In this document: piece after piece, positions 53,672 to 61,747 of the stretch
How positions within the stretch are numbered: the first letter of the stretch is position 1
How the letters are laid out: each line of letters starts with the position of its first letter
Assembly: GCF_018129685.1 (NCBI RefSeq)
Contig: NZ_JAFCLG010000003.1
Span: 186,001 to 250,000 of the forward strand
DNA length: 64,000 bases
Direction of reading: 5' to 3'
DNA from: Bradyrhizobium manausense
Lineage (GTDB): Bacteria; Pseudomonadota; Alphaproteobacteria; Rhizobiales; Xanthobacteraceae
The notes under the pieces: generated by a model
Told to the model about the DNA's origin: nothing
Database searches by the model: none
Seen by the model: the letters and a program-made list of their open reading frames with translations, nothing else
Translations under genes and position numbers: made by a program

Positions 53672-53709
53672 CCGGATTGCTTCGTCGCAAGGGCTCCTCG
53701 CAATGACGG
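53672..53709. repeat. shortened copy of the kdpB-kdpC repeat
   Basis: GGATTGCTTCGTCGCAAGGG followed by CTCCTCGCAATGACGG matches, inverted, one half of the 12586-12704 element with the centre deleted. It lies just upstream of the DUF1801 gene. Confidence 0.55.
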
Positions 53710-53739
53710 AAAATGGCGCGGCAGCTCTCGCTCACAGCC

Positions 53740-54189
53740 TCAGGGCCGCAAATACAAATACCCCTGCGACTGCAGTTCGGCCAAACGAACAACGCCGCCT
53801 TTCTCCGCACTCACGAACCCCGGCAGCAGGTCCGTCAGCGTGATGTTTTGCGCCTTCATCGTGTTGCCGCAGGCGGCGAGCTCGACGCCGTCCTTGGCGA
53901 AATTGCCGATCCGTGCGCTGACGTCAGGGCTCGCCTGCGCCTGATGGAACGCCTTCAGCGCCGGCCCGTGGATGACAAGTGCGAGCGTGACGTGGTCGGG
54001 GCCGCCGACACCGTCGATGTGGTTCTGGATGTTGCCGAGCACGAAATTGACCTTGTCGGCGTCGCTGAGGTGATAGACGACCTTCAGCTTGTTCGACGGC
54101 GGGGCGTCGGTCGCAGCCTTGGCGCGCGAGCCGGCAAAGGCCGCGCCCAGCGCCGAGACGGTGCTCCACAAGATGTTCCGGCGGTTCAT
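53740..54189 (-). CDS. exported DsrE family protein
   Basis: A 149-aa protein with an N-terminal export signal (MNRRNILWSTVSALGAAFAG, then SRAKA; twin arginine, so possibly Tat) with probable cleavage after AKA at residue 25. The mature part is a DsrE/DsrF-like fold: VVYHLSDADKVNFVLGNIQN, HVTLALVIHGPALKAF, GVELAACGNTMKAQNITL. The single conserved cysteine (AACGNTM) is in the position used by DsrE proteins in sulfur-relay reactions. It starts 30 bp after the secreted 206-aa gene, same strand. Confidence 0.82.
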   Translation of the reverse strand: MNRRNILWSTVSALGAAFAGSRAKAATDAPPSNKLKVVYHLSDADKVNFVLGNIQNHIDGVGGPDHVTLALVIHGPALKAFHQAQASPDVSARIGNFAKDGVELAACGNTMKAQNITLTDLLPGFVSAEKGGVVRLAELQSQGYLYLRP

Positions 54190-54219
54190 GATGGTCCTCC
54201 AGGATTTTGCCGGAGACTA

Positions 54220-54840
54220 TCACTTGTGGCGGAGTGCGGCGAGCTCTTCGCGGTCGTAGGCAAGCGCGGCGCAAGCGCTGTTGTCGGTCCGTTCGAGTCG
54301 GAAAATCCCGTCGTCGCTGCCTGCGACCAGGGCGTTGTCGTCGTCTTCGCCCGCCTTGTTGTGCAGCCAGATCCTGATGCTCTCCAGCCGCACGATGGCC
54401 GATTTGTCGTCCTTCGACAGCGCGATGCCGAGGCCGCCGCCCTCGCAGTCGACGCCGCAGCCGAGGCGCACCTCGTTGCCCTCCTTGGTGAAGACCGCGT
54501 GATGGCAGGAGCCGCTGGAGTCGAAATCGCCGCTGCGGTGCCGATAGCGGAAGCCGATCCGGAAAGAATTGTGGAGCTGCTTGTCCTCTGCGTCGGTCTC
54601 CGCCGAGACCAGCAGCTTCATCGAAGCCACCTTCTGCTTCGGATGCTGCGCCAGGTGCTCGGCATCGTAACGACGAACGAAGCAGGCGTAGGCCGTCTTG
54701 CCTGGTGTGCCCGCATACATGCGTGCATTGAAGGCCTCGGCTTCAGCCGCGGTGGCCTCGTGGATGTCATCGGCCTCTTCGGCCCGGGCGACACCGATGA
54801 AGGCGGCGAGGGCAAGCGGAAGGATCAGGGCAAGCTTCAT
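54220..54840 (-). CDS. secreted hypothetical protein
   Basis: A 206-aa protein with a signal peptide (MKLALILPLALAAFIGVARA, cleavage near residue 20). The mature part has four or five cysteines in SCHHAVF, GCGVDCEGGG and SACAAL, suggesting disulfides, and a beta-rich pattern with RIGFRYRHRSGDFDSSG. No family is recognised. It precedes the exported DsrE gene by 30 bp and could be co-transcribed with it. Confidence 0.72.
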   Translation of the reverse strand: MKLALILPLALAAFIGVARAEEADDIHEATAAEAEAFNARMYAGTPGKTAYACFVRRYDAEHLAQHPKQKVASMKLLVSAETDAEDKQLHNSFRIGFRYRHRSGDFDSSGSCHHAVFTKEGNEVRLGCGVDCEGGGLGIALSKDDKSAIVRLESIRIWLHNKAGEDDDNALVAGSDDGIFRLERTDNSACAALAYDREELAALRHK

Positions 54841-55035
54841 GGTCGCGACCAGGTACGTCAGTCAATGGCGGCCCGCATCGCGTGCGGCGGGCCAACTGGA
54901 GGTTAGTCGCCGATCGCATGGCGCGCGTTCAAGGGAGTTCCCTCCGGCAGCCTCGCACAAGGTTCCAGGCTTACCCCTTGCGCGGAGGGGTTTCGACAGA
55001 CCCCGGGTTGCTGCAAATGGCTGGAGGCAATGGAA

Positions 55036-55620
55036 ATGTCCGAAAGTCAGAACTTGCCCAATCTTGCCATCGGCTACTCCCGGGCCCGGCTGCTGATGTT
55101 TTTCGGCGGCAGCCTGCTGCTGACGCTGCTCTGCGCCGCGCTCGCGTTCAGCTGGCAGGCAGGGACCAACATCGCCAGGTTCGTGGTCGACGCCTGTTAT
55201 GTCGGTGCCGTGTTTTTCGGCCTCGCCACCTTCAGGATGCTGTGGCGGCTGGTCGCCGCGAGGCAGCCGCAGGTCTTCATCAGCCGTATCGGCATCCGCG
55301 ACACCAGGCTCGCGGACGAGACCATCGCCTGGAGCGCCGTGCGCAAGATCTTTCCATGGGAGCAGCGTGGGCGGAAATTCGTGGTGCTCAAGGTCGATCC
55401 TCTCATCGCCCAGCGATTTTCCAGAGGATTTGCGACGCAGGCCCTGGCGCTGCTGAACAAGGCGCTTGGCACCGATAGCGTGATCGTCGATGCGGGCGGC
55501 CTGACCATGGGCGCCGAAACATTGCTGGAGACCTGCAAGCAATATTGGGGTGCGATACGGCCGCCCCAGGCGGATCAGGCCGAGGCGGAGCCTGAGGTCA
55601 AGCCGGAGCCGGTCAGTTAA
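55036..55620 (+). CDS. STM3941-like membrane protein, paralogue of 47245-47886
   Basis: A 194-aa protein with two membrane helices (LLMFFGGSLLLTLLCAALAF and YVGAVFFGLATFRMLWRLV) and a C-terminal domain FISRIGIRDTRLADETIAWS, then KFVVLKVDPLIAQRF and DSVIVDAGGLTMGAETLL. The pattern GIRD.R...E...W..(I/V) is shared with the product of 47245-47886. ATG 55036 has a GGAGG at 8 bases; the ATG at 55030 is too close to it. The acidic C-terminus (EAEPEVKPEPVS) is unique to this copy. Function unknown. Confidence 0.7.
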   Translation: MSESQNLPNLAIGYSRARLLMFFGGSLLLTLLCAALAFSWQAGTNIARFVVDACYVGAVFFGLATFRMLWRLVAARQPQVFISRIGIRDTRLADETIAWSAVRKIFPWEQRGRKFVVLKVDPLIAQRFSRGFATQALALLNKALGTDSVIVDAGGLTMGAETLLETCKQYWGAIRPPQADQAEAEPEVKPEPVS

Positions 55621-55635
55621 GGCATAGGCAGTGCC

Positions 55636-55724
55636 GTAGGGTGGGCAAAGGCGCAGCGCGCCGTGCCCACGATCTGTTCACGATTGATAGTGATGGTGGG
55701 CACGCTTCGCTTTGCCCACCCTAC
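55636..55724. repeat. GTAGGGTGGG palindromic repeat, second copy
   Basis: Perfect 15-bp arms GTAGGGTGGGCAAAG (55636-55650) and CTTTGCCCACCCTAC (55710-55724), with inner CCGTGCCCAC and GTGGGCACG. It lies between two convergent genes, 6 bp from the stop of the beta-subunit gene. The outer ten bases equal those of the 20557-20646 copy. Confidence 0.8.
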
Positions 55725-55730
55725 TGATGC

Positions 55731-56786
55731 TCACCGCAAACTGGCGTTGAACTTGTCCAGCGCCGCCGAGCCCGGGCAGAGCGTGTCCGCTTCAAGCGAA
55801 TTGAGCGGCGTCTCGACCGTGTTGAGATGGGCGTGCAGGTCGTCCGCATCGGGATCGACGTAGAGGAGCCCGGTGACGATCTGGCCCTTGGCGGCATGCC
55901 TTGCGAGGAACGTCTGCGCGCCCAGCCGGTCATGCGGGTCGTAATCGGCGTCGATCTTGCGCAGCGCGATCTTGCTGCCGTCATGCTGTTCGACCACCTG
56001 CACCGTGCCCGGCGCGTAATCGACCGCGATCGGATCGCGGCCGACCAGCACGTCGAGCCGGTTCACGGCGTCATTGTGCTCGCGGACATAATCAAAGCTC
56101 TTGGTCGAGCCGGCATGGTTGTTGAAGGCGATGCAGGGGCTGATGACGTCGATGAAGGACGCGCCCTTGTGGCCGATCGCGGCCGCGATCAGCGGCACGA
56201 GCTGGCTCTTGTCGCCGGAGAACGAGCGCGCCACGAAGGTGGCGCCGAGTTGCAGCGCGATCGCGACGAGGTCGATCGCGTTGTCGGTGTTGGTCACGCC
56301 CTTCTTGCTCTTCGAGCCGCGGTCGGCGGTGGCCGAGAACTGCCCCTTGGTCAGGCCGTACACGCCGTTGTTCTCGACGATATAGGTCATGTTGACGCCG
56401 CGCCGGATCGAATGGGCGAACTGGCCGAAGCCGATCGAGGCGGAGTCGCCGTCGCCGGAGACGCCGAGATAAATCAGGTCGCGGTTGGCGAGGTTGGCGC
56501 CGGTCAGCACTGACGGCATGCGGCCGTGAACGGAATTGAAGCCGTGCGAATTGCCGAGGAAGTAGTCCGGCGTTTTCGACGAGCAGCCGATGCCGGAGAT
56601 CTTGGCAACCCGGTGCGGCTCGATCGAGAGCTCATAGCAGGCTTCGATGATCGAAGCGGTGATCGAATCATGGCCGCAGCCGGCACACAGCGTCGAGATC
56701 TTGCCCTCGTAATCACGATGGGTGTAGCCGAGCTCGTTCTTCTTCAGCCCGGGATGATGGAATTTCGGTTTTGCGATGTAGGTCAT
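55731..56786 (-). CDS. 2-oxoacid:ferredoxin oxidoreductase, beta subunit
   Basis: A 351-aa thiamine-diphosphate subunit of a CoA-acylating 2-oxoacid oxidoreductase (2-oxoglutarate or pyruvate type). Landmarks are LCAGCGHDSITASIIEAC with an Fe-S cysteine pair, ISGIGCSSKTPDYF, and the TPP/Mg motif GVSGDGDSASIGFGQ ... YIVENNGVYGLTKGQ. ATG 56786 starts the family sequence; the longer frame to 56891 lies in repeat DNA. It is the third gene of the operon, separated from the alpha gene by 130 bp that hold a repeat. Confidence 0.92.
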   Translation of the reverse strand: MTYIAKPKFHHPGLKKNELGYTHRDYEGKISTLCAGCGHDSITASIIEACYELSIEPHRVAKISGIGCSSKTPDYFLGNSHGFNSVHGRMPSVLTGANLANRDLIYLGVSGDGDSASIGFGQFAHSIRRGVNMTYIVENNGVYGLTKGQFSATADRGSKSKKGVTNTDNAIDLVAIALQLGATFVARSFSGDKSQLVPLIAAAIGHKGASFIDVISPCIAFNNHAGSTKSFDYVREHNDAVNRLDVLVGRDPIAVDYAPGTVQVVEQHDGSKIALRKIDADYDPHDRLGAQTFLARHAAKGQIVTGLLYVDPDADDLHAHLNTVETPLNSLEADTLCPGSAALDKFNASLR

Positions 56787-56809
56787 GCGAGCACCTGCGA
56801 TCCCACGGC

Positions 56810-56895
56810 CGTCATGGCCGGGCTTGACCCGGCCATCCACGTCTTGGCGGCAGGGAAGAAAGGCGTGGATGCCCGGGTCAAGCCCGGGCATGACG
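56810..56895. repeat. CGTCATGGCCGGGCTTG palindromic repeat inside the oxidoreductase operon
   Basis: Arms CGTCATGGCCGGGCTTGACC and GGTCAAGCCCGGGCATGACG, with inner CCATCCACG and CGTGGATG. This is a very common Bradyrhizobium intergenic element (from memory). It fills the gap between the alpha and beta genes. Confidence 0.8.
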
Positions 56896-56916
56896 GTGAG
56901 GAGAGCAATGCACGTA

Positions 56917-58764
56917 TCATGACACGGCCTTGCGGAGCGGGGTCACCTTGAGGTGATCCTGGTGGTCGCCAATGGCTTTCGCGATGTAGCGGGCGGTGAT
57001 CGGGGTGCCGTCATAATGCACGATCGGCACGAGCCGGACGGGATCGATGCCGTTCTCGTTGACGATGAGCTGGCGGAGCTGGCTGTCGCGGTTCTGCTCG
57101 ACGACATAGACGAAGTCGTGCTCGGCGAGGAAGCTCGCGACGCTCGAATGGAACGGGAAGGCGCGGATGCGCAGGCGGTCGAGCTGGTGCCCGCGCGCCT
57201 CCAGGAGGCCGATCGCCTCGTCCATCGCCGGCGAGGTCGAGCCGAAATAGATCACGCCGTATTTGGTCGGCCGTTCCGCATTGGCCTGCAGCGGCCGCGG
57301 CACCAGGTCCTGCGCGGTCTCGAACTTGCGCACGAGCCGCTGCATGTTGTCGGCGTAGACCGAGCCTTCCTCGGAATAGCGCGCATAGCGATCGCGCGAC
57401 GTGCCGCGGGTGAAGTACGAGCCCTTGGTCGGATGCGTGCCGGGATAGGTGCGATAGGGAATGCCGTCGCCGTCGACGTCGAGGTAGCGGCCGAAGTCGC
57501 GGCCTTCTTCCAGCATCTCCGCGGTCATCACCTTGCCGCGGTCATACTGCTTTGAATCGTCCCATTTCAGCGGGCGGCAGAGCCGGTGGTTCATGCCGAT
57601 GTCGAGATCGAGCATCAGGAAGATCGTGGTCTGCAGTCGCTCGGCGAGATCGAAGGCGGCGGCTGCGAACTCGAACGCCTCGGCCGGGTCTTCCGGGAAC
57701 AGCAGCACATGCTTGGTGTCGCCATGCGAAGCATAGGCGCAGGCGATGATGTCGCATTGCTGGGTCCGGGTCGGCATGCCCGTGGAGGGGCCGGCGCGCT
57801 GGATGTTCATGATCACGGCCGGGATCTCGGCGAAATAGGAGAGGCCGATGAACTCGGTCATCAGCGAGATGCCGGGACCCGACGTCGCGGTGAAGGCACG
57901 GGCGCCGTTCCAGGAGGCGCCGATCACGATGCCGATCGAGGCCAGCTCGTCCTCGCCCTGCACGATGGCATATTTGGCTTTGCCGGTTTCCGGGTCGTGC
58001 CGGTACTTCTTGCAATGCGCGGTGAAGGCTTCCGCCACCGAGGACGACGGCGTGATCGGATACCACGCGCACACGGTGGCGCCACCATAGACGGCGCCGA
58101 GCGCAGCTGCGCTGTTGCCCTCGATGAAGATGCGGTCGCCGACCTTGTCGGACTTCTTGATGCGCAGTCCGATCGGGCACTTCAGATTCTGCAGCGCCCA
58201 GTCCCGCCCGAGGTGCAATGCGTGGACGTTGGAGGAGAGCAGCTTCTCCTTGCCCTTGTACTGTTCGCCGATCAGCTGCTCGATCAGCTTCGGATCCATG
58301 TCGAGCAGAGCCGAGAGCGCGCCGAGATAGATGATGTTCTTGAACAGCTGGCGCTGGCGCGGGTCGGTGTAGGTCGAGTTCGTGATCGCGGTGAGCGGCA
58401 CGCCGATCACGGTGATGTCGTCGCGGAACTTGGTCGACGGCATCGGCTTGGTGGAATCGTAGAACAGATAGCCGCCCGGCTCGATGCCGGCGACGTCCTT
58501 GTCCCAGGTCTGCGGGTTCATCGCCACCATCATGTCGACGCCTCCGCGTGCGCCGAGATGGCCGGCTTCAGTGACGCGCACTTCATACCAGGTCGGCAGG
58601 CCCTGGATGTTGGAGGGGAAAATGTTGCGCGGACTTACCGGCACCCCATGGCGCAGGATCGAACGCGCGAACATCTCGTTGGCGCTGGCCGAACCGGAGC
58701 CGTTGACGTTGGCAAAGCGGACGACGAAGTCGTTTACGCTGCTGATCGGCTTTTTGTCGGACAT
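56917..58764 (-). CDS. 2-oxoacid:ferredoxin oxidoreductase, fused gamma-alpha subunit
   Basis: A 615-aa protein with an N-terminal gamma domain (VRFANVNGSGSASANEMFAR, EVRVTEAGHLGARGGVDMMV) and a C-terminal alpha domain (EGNSAAALGAVYGGATVCAW, YPITPSSSVAEAF, RAGPSTGMPTRTQQCD). It binds the oxoacid and CoA and works with the beta subunit. ATG 58764 is chosen from the family start, with AGG seven bases upstream; it overlaps the upstream Fe-S flavoprotein gene by 31 bp. The RAGPSTGMPT motif fits both 2-oxoglutarate and related enzymes, so the substrate is left open. Confidence 0.92.
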   Translation of the reverse strand: MSDKKPISSVNDFVVRFANVNGSGSASANEMFARSILRHGVPVSPRNIFPSNIQGLPTWYEVRVTEAGHLGARGGVDMMVAMNPQTWDKDVAGIEPGGYLFYDSTKPMPSTKFRDDITVIGVPLTAITNSTYTDPRQRQLFKNIIYLGALSALLDMDPKLIEQLIGEQYKGKEKLLSSNVHALHLGRDWALQNLKCPIGLRIKKSDKVGDRIFIEGNSAAALGAVYGGATVCAWYPITPSSSVAEAFTAHCKKYRHDPETGKAKYAIVQGEDELASIGIVIGASWNGARAFTATSGPGISLMTEFIGLSYFAEIPAVIMNIQRAGPSTGMPTRTQQCDIIACAYASHGDTKHVLLFPEDPAEAFEFAAAAFDLAERLQTTIFLMLDLDIGMNHRLCRPLKWDDSKQYDRGKVMTAEMLEEGRDFGRYLDVDGDGIPYRTYPGTHPTKGSYFTRGTSRDRYARYSEEGSVYADNMQRLVRKFETAQDLVPRPLQANAERPTKYGVIYFGSTSPAMDEAIGLLEARGHQLDRLRIRAFPFHSSVASFLAEHDFVYVVEQNRDSQLRQLIVNENGIDPVRLVPIVHYDGTPITARYIAKAIGDHQDHLKVTPLRKAVS

Positions 58765-60533
58765 GTCGAACCTGCTTGAGTCATCTCGATCAAATATTTC
58801 TGCATGTCCCATGCTCCGGTGGGACAACGCTCGGCGCACAGCCCGCAATGCAGGCAGACATCCTCGTCCTTGACCATCACGCGTCCGGTCTTGAGATCGG
58901 ACGAGACGTAAAGATCCTGGTCGGGGTGCAGCGACGGCGCCTTCAGGCGCTGGCGCAGATCGGCTTCCTCGCCGTTGTCCGTGAAGGTGATGCAGTCCAT
59001 CGGACAGATGTCGACGCAGGCGTCGCACTCGATACAGAGCGATGTCGAGAACACCGTCTGCACGTCGCAGTTCAGGCAGCGATGCGCTTCGCCGAGCGCG
59101 AGCTTGACGTCGTAGCCGAGCTCGACCTCGGTGCGGATGTCCTTGAGCGCGATCACCTTGTCGCGATGCGGCACCTTGAAGCGCTTGTCGTTGGAGATGT
59201 CGTTGTCATAGCTCCATTCGTGGATGCCCATCTTCTGCGAGGAGATTTGCACCTCGGGCAGCGGCCGTTCGGTGATGTCCTCGCCCGAGAGCATCTTGTG
59301 GATCGACAGCGCGGCGTCGTGTCCCTGCGCCACCGCCCAGATGATGTTCTTGGGCCCGAAGGCGGCATCGCCGCCGAAGAACACCTTCGGGTTGGTCGAG
59401 ACAAAGGTCTTCGGGTCGACCTTGGGCATGTGCCATTTGTCGAACTCGATGCCGCAATCCTGTTCGATCCAGGGGAAGGCGTTTTCCTGGCCGACCGCGA
59501 CCAGCACGTCGTCGCAGGCGAAGGTCTGGTCGGGCTCGCCCGAGGGCACGAGGTTGCGGCGGCCCTTGGCGTCGTATTCGGCCTTCACTTTCTGGAAGGT
59601 GACGCCGGTAAGCCTGCCGCTGTCGTGAACGAACGCAACAGGGACGAGGAAGTTGAGGATTGGAATGTCCTCGTGAATCGCGTCTTCCTTTTCCCAGGGC
59701 GAGGCCTTCATCTCCTCGAAGCCCGAGCGGACGATCACCTTGACGTCCTCGCCGCCGAGGCGGCGTGCGGTACGGCAGCAATCCATCGCGGTGTTGCCCC
59801 CGCCGAGCACGATCACGCGCTTGCCGATCTTGTCGACGTGGCCGAACGACACCGACGCGAGCCAGTCGATGCCGATATGGATGTTGGTGGCGGCCTCTTT
59901 CCGGCCGGGAATGTCGAGCTCGCGGCCGCGCGGCGCACCGGAGCCGACGAAGATCGCGTCGTATTTCTCCGCCAGCAGCGCCTTCATGCTCTCGATGCGA
60001 TGGCCGCCTTTGAACTCGACGCCGAGACCCAGGATATAGCCGGTCTCCTCGTCGATGACGGAATTGGGCAGGCGGAATTTGGGAATCTGGGTGCGCATCA
60101 TGCCGCCGGCTTCGGGATCGCCGTCGAACACGGTGCAGTGATAGCCGAGCGGCGCGAGATCGCGGGCGACCGTCAGCGAGGCCGGACCGCCGCCGACGAA
60201 CGCGATGCGCTTGCCATTCTTCGCGGTCGGATGCGGCAGGCGCTGCTTGATGTCGTCCTTGAAGTCGGCGGCGACGCGCTTGAGGCGGCAGATCGCCACC
60301 GGCGTTTCCTCGACGCGTCCGCGGCGGCAGGCAGGCTCGCATGGACGATCGCAGGTGCGTCCCAGAATTCCGGGAAACACGTTCGATTTCCAATTGATCA
60401 TGTAGGCGTCGCTGTAGCGGCCTTGCGCGATCAATCGGATGTATTCGGGAACCGGGGTGTGCGCAGGACATGCCCACTGACAATCGACCACTTTGTGAAA
60501 GTAGTCGGGGGCCGCGATATCGGTCGGTTTCAT
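58734..60533 (-). CDS. GltD-like FAD/NAD(P)H oxidoreductase with ferredoxin domain
   Basis: A 599-aa flavoprotein. The N-terminal Fe-S helical domain has CQWACPAHTPVPEYI and GRTCDRPCEPACRRG; the FAD motif is IAFVGGGPASLTVARDLA, the NAD(P) motif is VIVLGGGNTAMDCCRTARRL, with VFFGGDAAFGPKNIIWAVA closing the FAD domain. A C-terminal double-cluster ferredoxin segment has CIECDACVDICP and CLHCGLCAERCP. It resembles the small subunit of glutamate synthase and NfnB-type proteins. As first gene of the operon and overlapping the alpha gene, it probably moves electrons between the oxoacid oxidoreductase and NAD(P)H. Confidence 0.9.
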   Translation of the reverse strand: MKPTDIAAPDYFHKVVDCQWACPAHTPVPEYIRLIAQGRYSDAYMINWKSNVFPGILGRTCDRPCEPACRRGRVEETPVAICRLKRVAADFKDDIKQRLPHPTAKNGKRIAFVGGGPASLTVARDLAPLGYHCTVFDGDPEAGGMMRTQIPKFRLPNSVIDEETGYILGLGVEFKGGHRIESMKALLAEKYDAIFVGSGAPRGRELDIPGRKEAATNIHIGIDWLASVSFGHVDKIGKRVIVLGGGNTAMDCCRTARRLGGEDVKVIVRSGFEEMKASPWEKEDAIHEDIPILNFLVPVAFVHDSGRLTGVTFQKVKAEYDAKGRRNLVPSGEPDQTFACDDVLVAVGQENAFPWIEQDCGIEFDKWHMPKVDPKTFVSTNPKVFFGGDAAFGPKNIIWAVAQGHDAALSIHKMLSGEDITERPLPEVQISSQKMGIHEWSYDNDISNDKRFKVPHRDKVIALKDIRTEVELGYDVKLALGEAHRCLNCDVQTVFSTSLCIECDACVDICPMDCITFTDNGEEADLRQRLKAPSLHPDQDLYVSSDLKTGRVMVKDEDVCLHCGLCAERCPTGAWDMQKYLIEMTQAGSTCPTKSRSAA

Positions 60534-60620
60534 TCCTACCCTCGTCCGCGCAGGCTCAAAGACCCGGCGGCCTCTTCTTGAGCTTGTCGGACGCTTAACG
60601 CGCCTCGATCTGGTTTCTGA

Positions 60621-60655
60621 ATGACGTCATCGGGTTAGCTTATTGGAACGGTTCC
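60621..60655. promoter_or_regulatory. two palindromes upstream of the oxidoreductase operon
   Basis: ATGACGTCAT (60621-60630) and GGAACGGTTCC (60645-60655) lie 88-122 bp upstream of the flavoprotein ATG at 60533. Neither has an associated EcfG -10 at the right distance. They may be operators; no factor is identified. The rest of the 230-bp gap 60534-60763 shows nothing else. Confidence 0.25.
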
Positions 60656-60763
60656 GAAGTACAACGGCAAATTTTCGCGATCACCGCCTTTCATGGGAGC
60701 CAAGCGCGCACAGCATTAACGGCCGTGCGCGATTTGCGTGCGGCGCAGCATGTGCACCGCAGC

Positions 60764-61651
60764 TTACGCCGGCTCTCGCTGGAGCTCGGCGATCAGCACC
60801 TTGATCTTGGAAAGATTGGCGCGGTGATGCGGAAACGAAGCATAGACGTTGATGGCTGGCAGCCCCGCCTCCGGTAGCAGTTCAGCGAGTTTGCCGGACT
60901 CGATGTCCTTGCGCGCCAGAAAGGACGGCAGGATGGCAACGCCCGCGCCTTCCAGCGTCATCGACCGCGCCGCCATCATGTCACTGGCGATGATGCGCGG
61001 CGATACCTCGATCTCGATCAGATCGCCGGACCATTCGAACCGCCACCTGCTGCGCGGCGTATAGGTGCGCAGCACAATACTGCTGTGATCGACGAGGTCC
61101 TGGGGCCGCTCGATCGGTTTGTGTTTCGCCAGATAGTCCGGCGCGGCGCAGACATGCAGCGTGTAACGGTCGATACGTTGCGAGACGAGGCCCGTCTGCG
61201 TCGGCTCGGTGTTGCGGATGGCGAGGTCGAAGCCCTCATCGAGGATGTCCGCATAGCGATCCGAAAGGTCGAGTTCGAAGCGCAGGCGCGGATAGCGACG
61301 TGCCAGGGCCGCTACCCGCGGCAGTACCATCGTGCGGCCGTACGCCGTGGGCATGGTGACACGCAGCACGCCTTGCGGCTCGGAGCCTTCGGACTGAACG
61401 TGGCCCTCAGCTTCGGCAAGCCGCGTCAGCACGTCGCGCAGATTGCTCGCGAAGGCGACCCCTGCTTCGGTCAGCGTGATGCGGCGGGTGGTGCGCTCGA
61501 CCAGGCGTTTGCCGAGGCGCGTTTCCAGCGCGGAGATTCGGCGGCTGATGGTGGATTGCGTGACGCCGAGCTCGCGCGCAGCTGCGCCGAAGCCGCCGCG
61601 GTCGACAACGGCGAGAAAGGCCTCGGCCTCCGAGAAGCTGGCTCTATTCAT
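60764..61651 (-). CDS. LysR family transcriptional regulator
   Basis: A 295-aa LysR-type regulator. The N-terminal winged helix-turn-helix reads FLAVVDRGGFGAAARELGVT then QSTISRRISALETRLGKRLV, and the effector domain has LRVTMPTAYGRTMVLPRVAALARRYP, GFDLAIRNTEP and VSQRIDRYTLHVCAAPDYLA. ATG 61651 is the usual start; the frame is open to 61693. It is divergent from a nitroreductase gene, which it probably controls, and a 7-7-7 inverted repeat lies between them. Confidence 0.93.
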   Translation of the reverse strand: MNRASFSEAEAFLAVVDRGGFGAAARELGVTQSTISRRISALETRLGKRLVERTTRRITLTEAGVAFASNLRDVLTRLAEAEGHVQSEGSEPQGVLRVTMPTAYGRTMVLPRVAALARRYPRLRFELDLSDRYADILDEGFDLAIRNTEPTQTGLVSQRIDRYTLHVCAAPDYLAKHKPIERPQDLVDHSSIVLRTYTPRSRWRFEWSGDLIEIEVSPRIIASDMMAARSMTLEGAGVAILPSFLARKDIESGKLAELLPEAGLPAINVYASFPHHRANLSKIKVLIAELQREPA

Positions 61652-61666
61652 GCGTCCTGCGGATTT

Positions 61667-61687
61667 ATGATATCGACAACATATCAT
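61667..61687. promoter_or_regulatory. LysR-type operator
   Basis: ATGATAT (61667-61673), 7-bp spacer, ATATCAT (61681-61687): a perfect inverted repeat of AT-rich sequence in the GC-rich divergent region between the LysR gene and the nitroreductase. It contains the T-N11-A pattern recognised by LysR proteins. Confidence 0.6.
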
Positions 61688-61747
61688 ATTCATCTGCCGG
61701 CGGACATCATAACCCGGTGCAGTCGCTCATCTCTAAGGCTGCATTCC

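Noticed and set aside
61085..61747. 221-codon upstream extension of the nitroreductase frame
   Set aside because: It runs antisense through the LysR gene and its operator; family sequence begins at 61748.
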